Part shown: positions 31,392 through 43,366 of the stretch, piece by piece
Position numbering within the stretch: the stretch's first letter is position 1
Layout of the letters: each line of letters opens with the position of its first letter
From: Euptelea pleiosperma
Lineage: Eukaryota > Streptophyta > Magnoliopsida > Ranunculales > Eupteleaceae
NCBI GenBank assembly: GCA_035048495.1
Contig: CM068552.1
Location: 18,850,154-18,914,153, forward strand
Direction: 5' to 3'
Length of the DNA stretch: 64,000 nt
Notes under the pieces: model-generated
The model's database searches: none
Told to the model about the DNA's origin: nothing
What the model saw: the letters and a program-made list of their open reading frames with translations, nothing else
Program-made: the position numbers and the translations under genes

Positions 31392-32570
31392 TGTGGGTAC
31401 TGTATTTTTCGGCAAGTAATATTATCACACGTGTCATTGGAGCGGCATATGTGAGATACGAAAGGTAGACACCTGGCGTCACCTAGCATGCGTGAATAAA
31501 TGCGCCGTAGAAGGTAGAGGCAATTATCCACCTTCTTCGATCGCACGTTGTCCATTTACAGAAAGACTCATGTGTCAGATGAGACATCCGAAGAAAGTTC
31601 ACATCGGGACAAGTTAATAATAGAATGCATTGAAGTCTCAACAATAAATATGTCGGTAAAGCATTCAAACTTTCCCGACATATTGGAATAACATTTCACT
31701 TGCCTGGATATACCGTCAACTCATCCCAACAAAGTTGAACAGTATACTTGACGGGATGAAGGATCAACCAACAACTCATCCCGACAAGTTCAACAATATA
31801 CTTGACGAACCAACATTCAGCTCTTCCGGATAAGGTCGAACAGTACACTCGATGGGATCAACCGACATGTCATCTCGACAAGTTCAACAATATACTTGAC
31901 GGGACCAACATTCAGCTCATCCCGACAAGTTCAAACTGTACAATCGACGAGGTCAACCTATATCTCATCCCGACGAGGTCAAACAGCATACTCAACGGGT
32001 TTGACATACAACATATCCCGACAAGTAAAGGACATCAAACTCTACTAAAATAGCTAAGTATCCTAACTGTTATATCTATTACATGTGGATCATCTATTCA
32101 AATAAGGCCATATGGTAACATGTTCAATGTGTATTGTTTTGCCGCTACTTTCTCATTCGAGATATCAGCCACGCAAGACTGACACCTCAGTCTTTTCGGA
32201 GCTAACCGAATAAGAGAAGTTTAGATCTAACAAGAAGAGATTGTATCTAACAAATTCTTCTTGGATTGGATCTGATCAATGAGAAGTGGACGCATGGAAG
32301 GTGAGTCATCCGATTCTCAATCTATATGTCATGCTTAAGACTGAGAAAAGGATCTGGATCTACTGATCTAAGATTAACGAGACTTTCTAACACTAACTTG
32401 ATCCTCGGAGCTTTGTCAATAGGTGCACCACCATCGTTCCTGAAGAAGTTACTCTGCCGGTTGCAGCAAGGAGACATCCAGATTCTTTACATCTGTCAAA
32501 TCTACCTCGAGATACGAATCATTTTACCTCAAAGATTGTGTGGGATAAGATCATGTATTTTTCCTCCACA
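31392..32570 (+). repeat. Gypsy 5' LTR, copy 2
   Basis: 1179 bp, TGTGGGTACTG...TTTTTCCTCCACA. It pairs with 42,139-43,366 and with 2901-4080. The tandem repeat inside is at 31,713-32,031. Confidence 0.95.
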
Positions 32571-32573
32571 TCT

Positions 32574-32590
32574 TTTGACGCCGTCTGTGG
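32574..32590 (+). other. Primer-binding site of the gypsy element
   Basis: TTGACGCCGTCTGTGGG begins three bases after the LTR. It resembles the TGGCGCCGTCTGTGGG site common in plant Tat-type elements, with one or two changes. The matching tRNA was not determined. Confidence 0.7.
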
Positions 32591-32637
32591 GAATACGACG
32601 AGAAGTTTTCTAATCTAAGAGAGATTCTATTCAAATC

Positions 32638-34041
32638 ATGGTGGACACAAGGCGAACCAGTCTCAGGAGTGGGAAAGAGATGAATCCCCCAATGATCCCA
32701 GAGATTCTATAACTGAAAGTAGGAGGTCTAGATAACGTGATAGCCAACAACAAGTCATAGCCCAGTTGCGAGAAGAAAATGAAGAGCTGAAACGACGAAT
32801 GGCAACTCAACAGGCAGGTGACCACGTCTCTGAGAATATCGGAGGTAGCCACCATCAGAAATCGTAATTCCGAACGGATAAATCTAATTCGGAAGAATCC
32901 AATTTAAGAAATCCGAGGAGTAGGCTTAGGGATTCTCACATCCCCCCACCAGAAAAATGTCACAAGCCTGAGCCTTCCAACCAATGAAGCTTAGATCATA
33001 TTTAGCCTGAGACCAGAAGGCAGATCGCTGATCTGGTAGCTGAAATGATGGGGAGAAAGGCAGATCGTTGATAAGATGACAGTAATGGTGACAAGGGCTC
33101 CTCGAGACTCACCATTCATTGAGGAGATTCAAGGGTATCAAACTCCCAAATCTTTTTCGTATCCAAAGTTCTCTATCTTTATGGGAACGACGGATCTCAT
33201 TAACCATGTTCTTCCCTTTCAGAAAGCAATGACAATGTGGGAATTCCATGATGAACTTCTATGCAGAATGTTCCCGTCAACTCTCAGTGACGATGCCCTC
33301 ATCTGGTTCAATCAGCTAGCTCTTCGGACCATATCAGATTTCACCGAGTTGAGCACCTTGTTTATCATCCGTTACTCTTGCAACCGATTGAACAAGAACG
33401 ATCTCGATGTATTATTCAACATATGTTGCGGCCAGAAGGAGTCACTACGGGATTTCATCAAGAGATTTCGTACTCTTATGACCATGGTGGAGGACTGCGA
33501 TGACAATTAGCACACCGTTACAGCTTTTCGAAAAGCTTTGCCTACTGGTTCTGGACTTTATATGTCCTTAACCAAGAACATGCTGATCGATATGGAGGCA
33601 TTTTTCCTTCATGTTGAGAAGTACTCAAAAATCGAGGATAACATGGTTCAACAAAGTCATGGGGAAGCCATAACTATCCATGAGGTGAAGAAATCTACTG
33701 TGACCAGTAGATCAGTGAAAGGCAAGGGGAAAGCTATCCCCGACATGGTGCCAGAGGTGGTTCCCATGAAGGAGGCAGAGAAAGTGTCAGCAAGTCAAGA
33801 TCGATACCCTCAATGTGAAAAGAGGATATTCACAGCGCTGAATAAAACTCACGGTTAGATCCTAGACATCATCAAGAATGAGAAATATCTCCAATACCTT
33901 CAACGCATGAAACCTGACATGAAGGGGGATAGAGATAAACCCAAGTTTTGTATCTTTCATCAAGAAATAGGGCACTTGATTGACAAATGCTGAGCGCTGC
34001 GCCATAAATTGCAGGATCTTATTAACCAGGGCTACTTGCAG
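32638..34041 (+). pseudogene. gag: gag, broken (gypsy copy 2)
   Basis: Same layout as 4148-5570. The ATG at 32,638 is followed by a lost C in the CCCCCC tract (five here, six in copy 1), so the frame breaks within 20 codons. This defect is separate from copy 1's stop. The capsid-type gag domain is 33,076-33,510 (PKFSIFMGTTD, FPSTLSDDALIWFNQL). The next frame (33,538-33,858) is longer than in copy 1 because copy 1 lost a G (GGGAAAGC versus GGGGAAAGC). The zinc-knuckle-like motif around 33,948 ends in TGA in both copies. Confidence 0.8.
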
Positions 34042-34068
34042 TAGTACATCGCTTGCACGGATGGAGCG

Positions 34069-34629
34069 GTGGCTGAAGCCTTGATCCCCAAAAAAGATAA
34101 TGCCCGTGTCGATCAACAAGGATGCGAAAAGATCATCGACGTCATCCATGGGGGTGGGTGTCAGATATCTCGGGGAGAATCCGAGAAGCATGACAGGGTC
34201 AAAATCAGGAAAATCGAACACCTGAAAGAGATCCTGCACATATCCACGAGTCCAAGGCTCACGGATTCCGTCAATATGATGGAGAGTGCAAATGCGGCCA
34301 TATTCTTCTCCGACAGAGATCTCGAAGGAATAGATCATCCGCATTCAGACGCTTTGGTACTCACATTGCCAGTGGATAATTACAAGGTGAAAAGACTATT
34401 GATAGATCCTGGCAGCTCAGTCGAGATCTTATTTATAAAAGCTTTCAAGAGGATGGGTCTCCGCCTGACAGACTTTATCAGAAGCGATACCCCTTTGATT
34501 GGGTTCAACGAGAAGAAGGAGTATTCGTTAGGAACAATAACCTTGCTTGTAAAGATAGAACCGATTACCTCCAGGACAAAGTTTATGGTATTGGACACCA
34601 CATCACCTTACAATGGCATCCTAGGGTGA
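34069..34629 (+). pseudogene. pol: pol: aspartic protease region (gypsy copy 2)
   Basis: 186 codons ending at the same TGA as copy 1. The active-site segment LLIDPGSSVEILF is at roughly residues 109-121. The flap region and SPYNGILG ending are intact. Replacements relative to copy 1 are few (for example C for R at the QQGCEK stretch). The upstream limit is set by a GTAG TAC stop between the zinc knuckle and this frame. Confidence 0.8.
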
Positions 34630-34810
34630 GGGTAGATTCACGAGGTCAAAGGAGTACCTTCGACCTATCATCAACTATTCCGTTTCCCGACAAAGCACGG
34701 GGTAATGGAATTAAAGGGAGACCAGGTCGACTCAAAGAAATGCTACGTTGTCGCCCTTAGGCCTAAAAGTTCTCATGGTCTAGAGGTAGCACAAGAAGGG
34801 ACGTCGAAAG

Positions 34811-35820
34811 TTGCTAAGCTATAACAACCACAGTGCATCTCAAGATGTGCGGGACAGGCCATGTCGAGCCGGGAAGATGACGAGGGGCGTCAGGAAAGTA
34901 ATCGAGGATATTGAGGAAGTCAACCTGGGGACAGACGAGAACCCGAGGCTTACACATATCAGAGCAAAGTTGTCCCCCGAAGAAAAAGCATCATACACAG
35001 ATTTTCTTAAATCTTATAAGGACGTCTTTGCGTGGTCACTCAACGATATGCCAGGTATTCCTCCCTACATATCTTGTCATAAGTTGAATATAGATAACAA
35101 ATATATACTGGTTAAACAACAGCCTCGAAGAATTGCTCCTAAAAAACAAAAAGTTTTTCAAGAAGAGATCGACAAACTCTTGGAAGCCGGGTTCATTCGA
35201 GAAGTTGATAATGCTCGATGGTTGGCCAATATTGTGGCTGTACTAAAGAAGAACGGGAAGATCAGGGTTTGCATTGACTTCACTCATCTCAATAAAGCAT
35301 GTCCCAAGGATCCATATCCTTTGCCAAGAATAGACCAGCTGGTTGATGCCACCTCTGGATACAAAGTTCTATCTTTCATGGATGGGTACTCAGGGTATAA
35401 CCAGATACTGCTGCACAAATCTGATCAGGAGTCAACGGCTTTCACGACTGATAGAGGGGTCTTCTACTATAAGGTGATGCCTTTTGGACTCACAAACGTA
35501 GGAGCAACCTTATCAGCGGCTGGTCAACAGAATGTTTCATGATATGATTGGAGAAAAAATGGAAGTATATATTGATGACATGATGGTCAAGACAAGGTCT
35601 CGGGATCTCCATCTGAGTGATCTCAGAAAATCATTCGATCGACTTCGGGAGTACCAAAATGAAGTTGAATCCCTCTAAGTGCGTCTTCGGAGTGGCTTCC
35701 GAAAAATTCTTGGGATATTTTATCACCAAAGAGGAATCGAAGCAAATCTCGAGCCAATCAGAGCCTAGTCAGAAATGCCATCACCCCAAAATAGGAAAGA
35801 AGTTCAAAAGTTAGCTGGGG
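34811..35820 (+). pseudogene. pol: pol: reverse transcriptase (gypsy copy 2)
   Basis: A 243-codon frame (34,811-35,542) covers the pre-RT region, GFIREVDNARWLAN, CIDFTHLNKACPKDPYPLPR, FMDGYSGYNQI and VMPFGLTN. One extra T at about 35,510 (ACCTTATCAG where the frame needs ACCTATCAG) shifts it. The catalytic VYIDDMMVKT then follows in another frame (35,555-35,595). A second shift near 35,655 separates MKLNPSKCVFGVASEKFLGY. The catalytic aspartates are all encoded but not in one frame. The extra T is shared with copy 1. Confidence 0.9.
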
Positions 35821-36360
35821 GTAGCTGCCTTGAACCGCTTCATAGCGAGGTCCTCAGACAGATGCCGTCCGCTATTCAAACTACTAAGGAAAGATGGGAA
35901 TACGTTTGGACTGATGAATGTGAAGACACATTTCAGAAACTTAAACTCTATCTCTCACAACCTCCAATCCTTTCCAAACTGGATCAAGGAGAACCTCTTG
36001 GTTTGTATCTCGTAACCACTAGCGAATCTATCAGTGTCGTCCTCTTTCGAGAACTAGATCAGGAAGAGAGACCAGTATACTTCACCAGCAAAACCTTGAT
36101 CGGAGCGGAGACCCGTTATGCCACCATTGAAAAGGCTGCCCTAGCTCTCATTTACGCTTCTTGATATCTAAAGCCCTATTTTGAAGAAAGGACCATCACG
36201 GTATACACTGAGCATCCCTTAAAATCTATTTTGGGTAAAATCGACTTATCTGGAAGAATGGCCAAGTGGGCCATTTATTTAGAACAATATGATATTCACT
36301 TCTTCCCGAGAACTAAGGAGAAAGGGCATGCATTAGCCGACTTCTTAGCTGATTTTCCAA
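35820..36360 (+). pseudogene. pol: pol: RNase H (first, retroviral-type)
   Basis: The RNase H attached to the gypsy reverse transcriptase removes the RNA strand during cDNA synthesis. Recognisable segments are LGLYLVTTSESISVVLFREL, RPVYFTSKTLIGAETRYAT and EKAALALIYAS. A TGA then interrupts, and YLKPYFEERTITVYTEHPLK, AKWAIYLEQYDIHF and ADFLADFP follow. The Tat-type second RNase H starts about 70 bases further on. Confidence 0.8.
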
Positions 36361-36419
36361 TACAAGAGATCTCAAATACTAGGGGCGAAGACAAAGAAAT
36401 TCTCCAACTTCTGAAGGTG

Positions 36420-36830
36420 CCAGAGTTGTTCAAAACAATGACGGGTTGGAGATTATTTATAGACAGTCCTGCCAGTGAGAATGGGTCTGGAATTGGCATT
36501 GTTTTGGTGACACCCGAGAACACTAGACTAGAGAAATCAGTCAAACTTGGGTTCATCGCATCAAACAATGAAGCTAAATATGAGGCCGTGATCATAAGGC
36601 TAGAAACAGCCTTAGATCTCGGGATCAATGAAATTATAGTCTACACCGACTCACAGTTGGTGGTGAGCCAGTATGCCGGGACATATCAAGCAAGAGATAA
36701 AAGAATGGCGGCTTATCTGGAGATATTGCAAGAACGGGTTGACAAATTTACAAAGATAGAAATCAAACAGTTGCTTCGAATGGAGAATCGGCACGCCGAT
36801 GCCTTGGCTTACTTATCAACCAGGTTGGGG
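36420..36830 (+). pseudogene. pol: pol: additional RNase H (Tat-lineage second RNase H)
   Basis: Inside the 377-codon frame 36,231-37,364, residues 72-200 form a second RNase H: GWRLFIDSPASENGSGIGIV, then NNEAKYEA, VYTDSQLV and NRHADALAYL. The four acidic catalytic residues are present (D78, E114, D140 and D190 in that frame). A second, archaeal/plant-like RNase H next to the ordinary one is characteristic of Tat-clade plant gypsy elements. This is the best-preserved domain of the element. Confidence 0.88.
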
Positions 36831-36989
36831 AACACTGAGTCGAGAAAGATTCCCATTGACTTTCAAGAACTCTCGAGCATCCATATGCCTATCGGGAGAC
36901 ATTTGGCACCTATAACGGTAGATCCCGGCGCAAGCTGGATGAACGACTTTCGAAGATACTTACAAAATGGAAGTCTCCCGGCGACCCGA

Positions 36990-38160
36990 GATGCAACAAA
37001 AAAATTCAGAGACTCGGGAAAAGATATAGTATGGTGGGCCAAGATTTATACCGAAAGTTCACTTTGGGTCTTCTCCTTAAGTGCCTTACCGCGAGAGAAT
37101 CTCGGCAAATCCTCCAAGAAATACATGTCGGATAATGCGAAAATCATTCAGGGGCGAGGACCTTGGCCCATAAGGCCATCAGTCAGGGTTACTTTTGGCC
37201 ATACATGTAGAGAGATGCCAAGCTACTCATCAAGACTTTTCAGAAGTGTAAAAAATATTCTCCTTTCATCAAAGTCTCGGCTGAAGAATTACATTCGGTG
37301 TTTAGCCCTTGGCCATTTGCGAAAAGGGGTTTGGATATCATGGGTCCATTTCCAACAGCACTAGGAAATGTCAGATTCCTACTTGTTAATGCTACTGATT
37401 ATTTCACCAAGAGGATCAAAGCGGTTCCACTGGTCCAAGTTCAAGTATCCCACATCAGGAGATTCTTATGGGAGAATATTGTTTGCCGCTTCGGTATCCT
37501 CAAAGAAATCGTTACTGATAATGGAACTCAGCTTGCCGCCACAGAAATTAAATCCTTATGCCAAGTTCTAAATATCAAGAAACGACTATTAGCACCAAGA
37601 TATCCTCAAAGCAATGGACTTGCGGAAAGGGCAAATTGAGTCATACTCAAAAATCTGAAGAGATTAGATCAGGCTAAGGGAAATGGGCGAAAGAGTTGCC
37701 GGGAGTACTATGGGCATATCGAACTACCCCGAAATGAACTACGGGAGAATCTTCATTTTCTATAGCCTATGGATCAGAAGCAGTTATTCCAACAGAAGTC
37801 ATCGTCCCGACATCTTATACTCAAGCTGTCGAATCAGGACAGAACAATGAGATTTTGGCTTGGGATAATGATTTGATCGAAGAACGTCAAGAGCAAGCAG
37901 TTGTCAGATTGGCAAGTTACCAACAAACGATCATACAATCAATGGGTTAGACGTAGAACTTTCAAGATTGGAGATTTGGTATTGAGAAAGGTATTCGAGA
38001 ACACTAGAGAGCCCGGAAGTGGTAAATTGGGTACTAACTAGGAAGGACCCTACCTTATTGATAGAATCGGTCAGAACGAGGCATATTATTTGAAAACCAA
38101 GGATGGAGATGTATTTGAGAGACCTTGGAACACTTTTAATCTGCGAATTTTCTATCAATT
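36990..38160 (+). pseudogene. pol: pol: integrase (gypsy copy 2)
   Basis: The integrase inserts the cDNA copy into the chromosome. The zinc-binding part is spread over frames around 37,090-37,280. The catalytic core is open at 37,298-37,639: D13 (GLDIMGPFP), D74 (IVTDNGTQ) and E110 (NGLAERAN), giving the DD35E spacing. The core ends at TGA where a CGA is expected. The remaining core and C-terminus (37,640-38,160) show RTTPK-, SIAYGSEAVIPTEVI- and RVFENTREPGSGKL-type segments with more stops. Confidence 0.85.
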
Positions 38161-38218
38161 AAGAAATCTTGTTCTATCTATGTCAGCTTCTATAGTTCTA
38201 TTTTGCATCTACCAATGA

Positions 38219-38590
38219 CCTAAGTCGTGAATCTTAAGTTCATACACATCTTGGCCTAGTCGCCTTGATTTGAACTTAGGTGTACAAAAATCAGAAGGCT
38301 GGGATGAATCTAAGTATTCCTAATCACACGACAGGAATCAATGATAACCCCGACAACCCTACAAAAGACCTAAGCCGGGAATCTTAAGTTCATACACATC
38401 ATGGCCCAATCGCCTTGATTTGAACTTAAGTGTACAAATCGGAAGGCCGGAATGAATCTAAGTATTCCTAATCACATGACGGGAGTCAACGATAATCCCG
38501 ACAATCCTACAATAGATCTAAGCTGCGAATCTTAAGTTCGTCTTGGCTCAATTACTTCAATTCGGACTTAAATATACAACCTGACAACTG
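38219..38590. repeat. Tandem repeat, about 150-bp period, in the gypsy spacer
   Basis: Units start near CCTAAG(T/C)CG(T/G)GAATCTTAAG at 38,219, 38,369 and 38,517 (spacing 150 and 148; the third is partial). Each carries CGCCTTGATTTGAACTTA and GAATCTAAGTATTCCTAATC. Confidence 0.8.
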
Positions 38591-38771
38591 GCTCAGGGTT
38601 AGACCAAGGATATACAAATTATCATATTGAAACAACAGAAAAACTTCCTTTAAAAGATAAGCCTTAAACAGCATTTACATGGATAGAGCCCCTTGGGCAA
38701 AAATACCAGTGATGTTCAGAAAAGCGAAACAAAGAAAGATCAAATAACACCCCATGGCATTAGACACATAT

Positions 38772-39431
38772 TCAAACATACTGCTCGCCTACCGGGTGAA
38801 TAGCAGGTGTAACAACATCTTGAGATCCTTCAAGAGAAGTTGATTCTGTCGGAATAGAAGGAGTGATCCCTGACACTTGAGGATCTGCTATGACTGCTGA
38901 GTCAACGGGAAGAAGCGCATTGGGATTTACACTAAGATTTTGCCCATCCACTACCAAAGAAGGATCCACATGAGGAACCACATCGAGATTTACGCTAGGA
39001 ATTTGCCCTCCCATTACTGAAAAAGGATCCATGGGAGGAACTGCATTGACATTGTCTCCGAGAATTTGCTCATTCTCTTCAGCAACATCCATGTCATCCT
39101 CCTCTCCGAGATCTATCTGACAATGGGCATATCCTTCACGATATCCTAGGGCATGACTTTCTTCCTGAAGCTTGTGGGAAGCCTTCTCTATCTCATCCCT
39201 CTTGGCAGTCATCTTCTGTAAATCTTTCTCAAGTTGATCAGCAACCTGACGAGATCTCTCAGCTTCTTTCTGTAATTTTTCAATCTCGTTATTAGCTTTG
39301 GCCAGATCATCCTCGGTAGTCTTCTGAGCATCCAAAGCTTTAGATGCTATCTCCTTTTCCAGAAGAGCCTTAGTCTTGGCAATTTCTGCAGATTGAAGAA
39401 TAGTTTGGAACTGATCTTCATGGGATTTCAT
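38772..39431 (-). CDS. Open coiled-coil exon of the antisense gene (219 codons)
   Basis: The longest intact frame of the antisense gene. Residues 1-95 are charged and heptad-patterned (LLEKEIASKALDAQKTTEDD, LAKANNEIEKLQKEAERSRQ, VADQLEKDLQKMTAKRDEIE), predicting a coiled coil. GYREGYAHCQIDLGEEDDMD marks the end of the helix. The tail repeats NPVDPS-like motifs (VPPMDPFSV, VPHVDPSLV, LLPVDSAVI). The first Met is probably internal to the exon, since upstream codons (KIVDLEAT-like) continue it in a shifted frame. A protein of this type has no known role. Confidence 0.5.
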   Translation of the reverse strand: MKSHEDQFQTILQSAEIAKTKALLEKEIASKALDAQKTTEDDLAKANNEIEKLQKEAERSRQVADQLEKDLQKMTAKRDEIEKASHKLQEESHALGYREGYAHCQIDLGEEDDMDVAEENEQILGDNVNAVPPMDPFSVMGGQIPSVNLDVVPHVDPSLVVDGQNLSVNPNALLPVDSAVIADPQVSGITPSIPTESTSLEGSQDVVTPAIHPVGEQYV

Positions 39432-41590
39432 AGTAGCTTCAAGATCAACAATTTTCTTCTTTCCCTCCTCATATCGATTAGTGACATCTGCATGTAAGCT
39501 CTAAGTCCGACATACGAATGGGCGGTCTGTAAGAATAATATGAAAGAATTGGAATTGGAATTCAGCTGAAGAAAACAAACATCCAAAGAATAGTCCTTAC
39601 CTCAAGGATAGAGCGACTCAGTACATCATGGATCGCCGTCGGATCAATTAAATCGACATAGCGAAGTCTGTCTTTAGGAAGACATATTTGCTCAATATAC
39701 TTCATCGTCACCCCGGGGTCTGCGATCGAACTCTCCCCCGAGATTGGTTTCCCATCGTCCAAGCATCCAGCCTTAATCACATATTGTTGCCCGATGTCGA
39801 ACTCCGGGAAACCTACAATGGGATGCTTTCTCCGGTAAGCTTCTTTTTTCAATATCCATCTATCTACCATATCAAAAGAAGTCCCCTTTGGGAATGAAAC
39901 CCAAGGTACAGGTCTTTCACTTGTAGAAGTGCTCGCTCTACCAAGTCGTTGAAGATTGGCTGGTAGAGGAGGGATTAAGTCTTGGGACGACGGGGTTATA
40001 ACCTGAGCTCCTTGATTTGATAATGGAAACGGGAATCTGGGAGAGGATTAAAGTAGGAGAAGGATCTGTCCGTTGAAGCGTTGGGTTTGGACTTGCTGGT
40101 TGAGGAGATGATTGGGGAATGGTGGTAAAAGGAGTGAGTGATGCCGAGATAAGAGAGATACCCTCAGCAGGATGAGAGCTGGAGGCATTGAGTTCTGGCA
40201 TCAAGCCTCTTACCAATTTCCTCTTCTTGGGCCGTAGAGGAGCTATCACAGGGCAAAGAAAATCTGTGCGCCCCATTTGATCTTTTTTACTTGCCATCTG
40301 CATTAAATAAAAAATATTATTAGAATGAGTTCTTGAGGGAATGGGAAGACGAGATGTTTACCTCTTCAGTCCTGGCTAGTTGACGAGCAAGTTCGTTCCT
40401 TGGTTCCAAATGACCGTCTGGATGCCTGAAATATTCGGCAATTAGCAGAGAGTCGGAAGGAGGTTGGGAAGATTGAGGTTCTGGAGAACCCGACGCCTTG
40501 GCCTTGGGTTGAAGCCTCCTATTTCTTTTGAGCTAGAGGTACATCAGGGCTCACTTCCTTTGGGTTTTCGCCACTTTCCCTGATAGAGATCCTGGGAGCA
40601 GATGAGCTAGTGGGGTTCTTGGGAAGAACTGGCTGTTGAGACTATGGAAGAAGCTGTTCGTCAAGCATCCAGTCTTTTACTATCGCTGGGATGTTCTTGA
40701 GAATATATTCAATTTTATCTTCTATCCCAGCAGGGTATTTCAACGGGGGTCTTACAAAATTTGCAAACAACAAGCAAAGGGGCTAGAATTCCTGGGATAT
40801 TGCTATTCTTAAATCAAGAATTGATGAAATGCAGAGGAGCTTACCTTTAAGGTTAAAGTTCGATCTAGCCTTGCTTCTAGGAGGAACCTCCTCTGTACGT
40901 TCATCGAACTCCTAGGATCCCATCACCAGTAGAGGATTGGAGTGCCATCCTATATGACTAGTGGTTCTCGACAAACCTCCTAGCCTTATACCTAGCAGCT
41001 AATGTCTAGAACATTAAGGGATGGGTGGAATCTGGACATCTCTTCAGCATATACAAGAAGTCAATCTCGAGAAGACCGATCTTATGTTTGCTGGAGGCAT
41101 TGAAATAGTTAACTCTGGCCATCAAACATTAAAAACTACTATTCATTTGACCGAGAGCACGATCGTAGAAACGAAGTACTTCCCGTACAAGAGGGGAGAG
41201 AAGAAAAGACATCCCAAACTTCAGCTGAGGCCGGGTAATACTGATCTCTCCGGGATTGGTAGCATCTCCATGATGAACCCCGATCTGTATTAAGGTAGAA
41301 GCCGAAATTCCGAATTCCTTTCTTAGACCCACAATATATGGGTCATTTCCATGACTCGGGACTCGTACTATCAGACCTGGAACCTCAGGTTCCACTACTG
41401 GTTCGATCGCAGGAGCTACATCTTATTCTTCATCAGGCCCAACCACATAAGTGTTGATGGCCCAATCTATCGAATCAGAGGTTTCCTCCTCTTCCAAGAG
41501 GAGATTAGACCCTTCAGGCTCATGCTTGGGTAACTCAACACTATCTTCTAAAACTATCATACCCCTCATGATTCTAATTAAGAGAGGGAG
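38772..41590 (-). pseudogene. Antisense gene of the Tat element (transposase_28-like), with introns
   Basis: Read on the minus strand from about 41,590: an acidic start (VELPKHEPEGSNLLLEEEET), one stop at 41,423, then a KFGMSFLLSPLVREVLRFYD stretch with ALGQMNSS, typical of the 'putative gypsy-type transposon' family. Next come a basic/proline-rich part (39,938-40,303), a short domain (39,562-39,870) and a coiled-coil protein part (38,772-39,431, heptad-like, then an acidic and Pro/Val-rich tail). Candidate introns with GT...AG ends lie near 40,360-40,309, 39,601-39,526 and below 40,855. Antisense genes between integrase and 3' LTR are known in Tat elements. Their function is not known. Confidence 0.7.
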
Positions 41591-42124
41591 AAGGGGTAAA
41601 AATAGAATATGGAAAAGAAAGAGATACAAATACCAAATTTCGAAGGAGACTAAGGAAAGCAAGGTGTTGTGCTGGAGAAACTTCGGTTAAGCACAATGAG
41701 TACCTTCAAGAAGAAGACGAACTAGAGCTTGAAATCGTACAAAGCATTTGACGAAAAGGTAAAAATGGTGAAAAGAGGGGTTCAGACACATTTATAGAGA
41801 CGAGTCTAGTTTTAGCAAATCGACTGTCTAACATTAACAAACCTCGGGCGCCAAAAATTCAAAAACTATCATTCCGACGATTCAACAGCCTGCTGCCTTG
41901 AGTATTGTATGCGTCATCATTCCATTCGACAGTCGTACGTTATGCTTCAAGCCCATATGGACACGTCTCTCTTTTATGACATCGATAGGCGCAACATTAA
42001 ATGAGAAGAATGACGGTCGAATGACTGGTAGTAGAAGATCCAACGGTGGTCAAGAACATGCCTTCTATTATCAACGATCAAGATCTTTTTTTAGAAGATA
42101 CGATAACAGCTTCTCGATCTCCTC

Positions 42125-42138
42125 AAAAAGTGGGGCGA
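42125..42138 (+). other. Polypurine tract of the gypsy element
   Basis: AAAAAGTGGGGCGA sits directly before the 3' LTR and would prime plus-strand synthesis. Confidence 0.8.
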
Positions 42139-43366
42139 TGTGGGTACCGTATTTTTTGACAAGTAATATGATTACACGTGTCATTAGAGCGGCATGTGTG
42201 AGATACAAAAGGTAGACACCTGGCGTCACCTAGCATGCGTGAATAAATGCGTCGTAGAAGGCAGAGGCAATTATCCACTTTCTTCTATCGCACGTCGTCC
42301 ATTTACAGAAAGAGCCACGTGTCAGATGAGACATCCAAAGAAAATGCACATCGGGACAAGTTAATAACAGAATGTATTGAAGTCTCAACAATAAATATGT
42401 CAGTAAAGCATTCAAACTTTCCCTACATATTGGAACATTTCACTTGCCGGGATAGACCTTCAACTCATCCAGACAAGGTTGAATAGTACACTCGATGGGG
42501 TGAAGGATCAATCGACAACTCATCCCGACAAGTTCAACAATATACTTGACGGACCAACATTCAGCTCATCCCAACAAGTTCAACAATATACTTGACGGAC
42601 CAACATTCAGCTCATCCCGACAAGGTCGAATAGTACACTCGATGAGATTAACCGACATGTCATCTCGACAAGTTCAACAATATGCTTGATGGGACCAACA
42701 TTCAGCTCATCCCGACAAGTGTGAACTATACAATCGACGAGATTAACCTATATCTCATCCTGATGAGGTCAAACAGCATACTCAACGGGTTTGACATACA
42801 AAATATCCCGACAAATAAAGAACATCAAACTCTACTAAAATAGCTAAGTATCCTAACTGTTATATCTATTACATGTGGATCATCTATTCAAATAGGGCCA
42901 TATGGTAACAGGTTCAATGGGTATTTTTTTCCGCCACTTTCTCTCATTAGTGATATCAGCCACCCAAGACTGACACCTCAATCTTTTCGGAACTAACCGA
43001 ATGAGGGAAGTTTAGATCTAGCAGGAAGAGGTTGTATCTAACAAACTCTTCCTTGATCGGATCTTATCAACCAAAAGTGGACGCATGGAAGGTGAGTCAT
43101 TTGATTCTCAATCTATAAGTATCTCATGCTTAAGACTGAGAAAAGGATTTGGAACTGTTGATCTAAGATTAACGAGACTTTCTGACACTAACTTGATCCT
43201 CGGAGCTTTGTCAACAGGTGCACTACCGCTGTTCCTGAAGAAGTTACTCTGCCGGTTACAGCAAGGAGTGATCCAGATTCTTTACATCTGTTAAATCTAT
43301 CTCGAGATACGAATCGTTTAACCTCGAAGATTGTGTTGGATAAGATCATATATTTTTTTCCCCACA
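42139..43366 (+). repeat. Gypsy 3' LTR
   Basis: 1228 bp, TGTGGGTACCG...TTCCCCACA, followed by AAAGG. It is about 49 bp longer than the 5' LTR, mostly by one extra unit of the internal tandem repeat (42,460-42,830; the AACAATATACTTGACGGACC unit is doubled). Confidence 0.95.

Larger units (their letters stand above)
31392..43366 (+). mobile_element. Complete Ty3/gypsy retrotransposon, Tat lineage (degenerate)
   Basis: An 11,975-bp element with target duplication AAAGG at 31,387-31,391 and 43,367-43,371. Order: 5' LTR, primer-binding site, gag, protease, reverse transcriptase, RNase H, second RNase H, integrase, 150-bp repeat, antisense gene, polypurine tract, 3' LTR. The second RNase H and the antisense gene place it with the Tat clade. 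Every coding domain has stops or frameshifts, so it is not autonomous. The 5' and 3' LTRs differ more from each other than the 5' LTR differs from copy 1. Confidence 0.95.
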
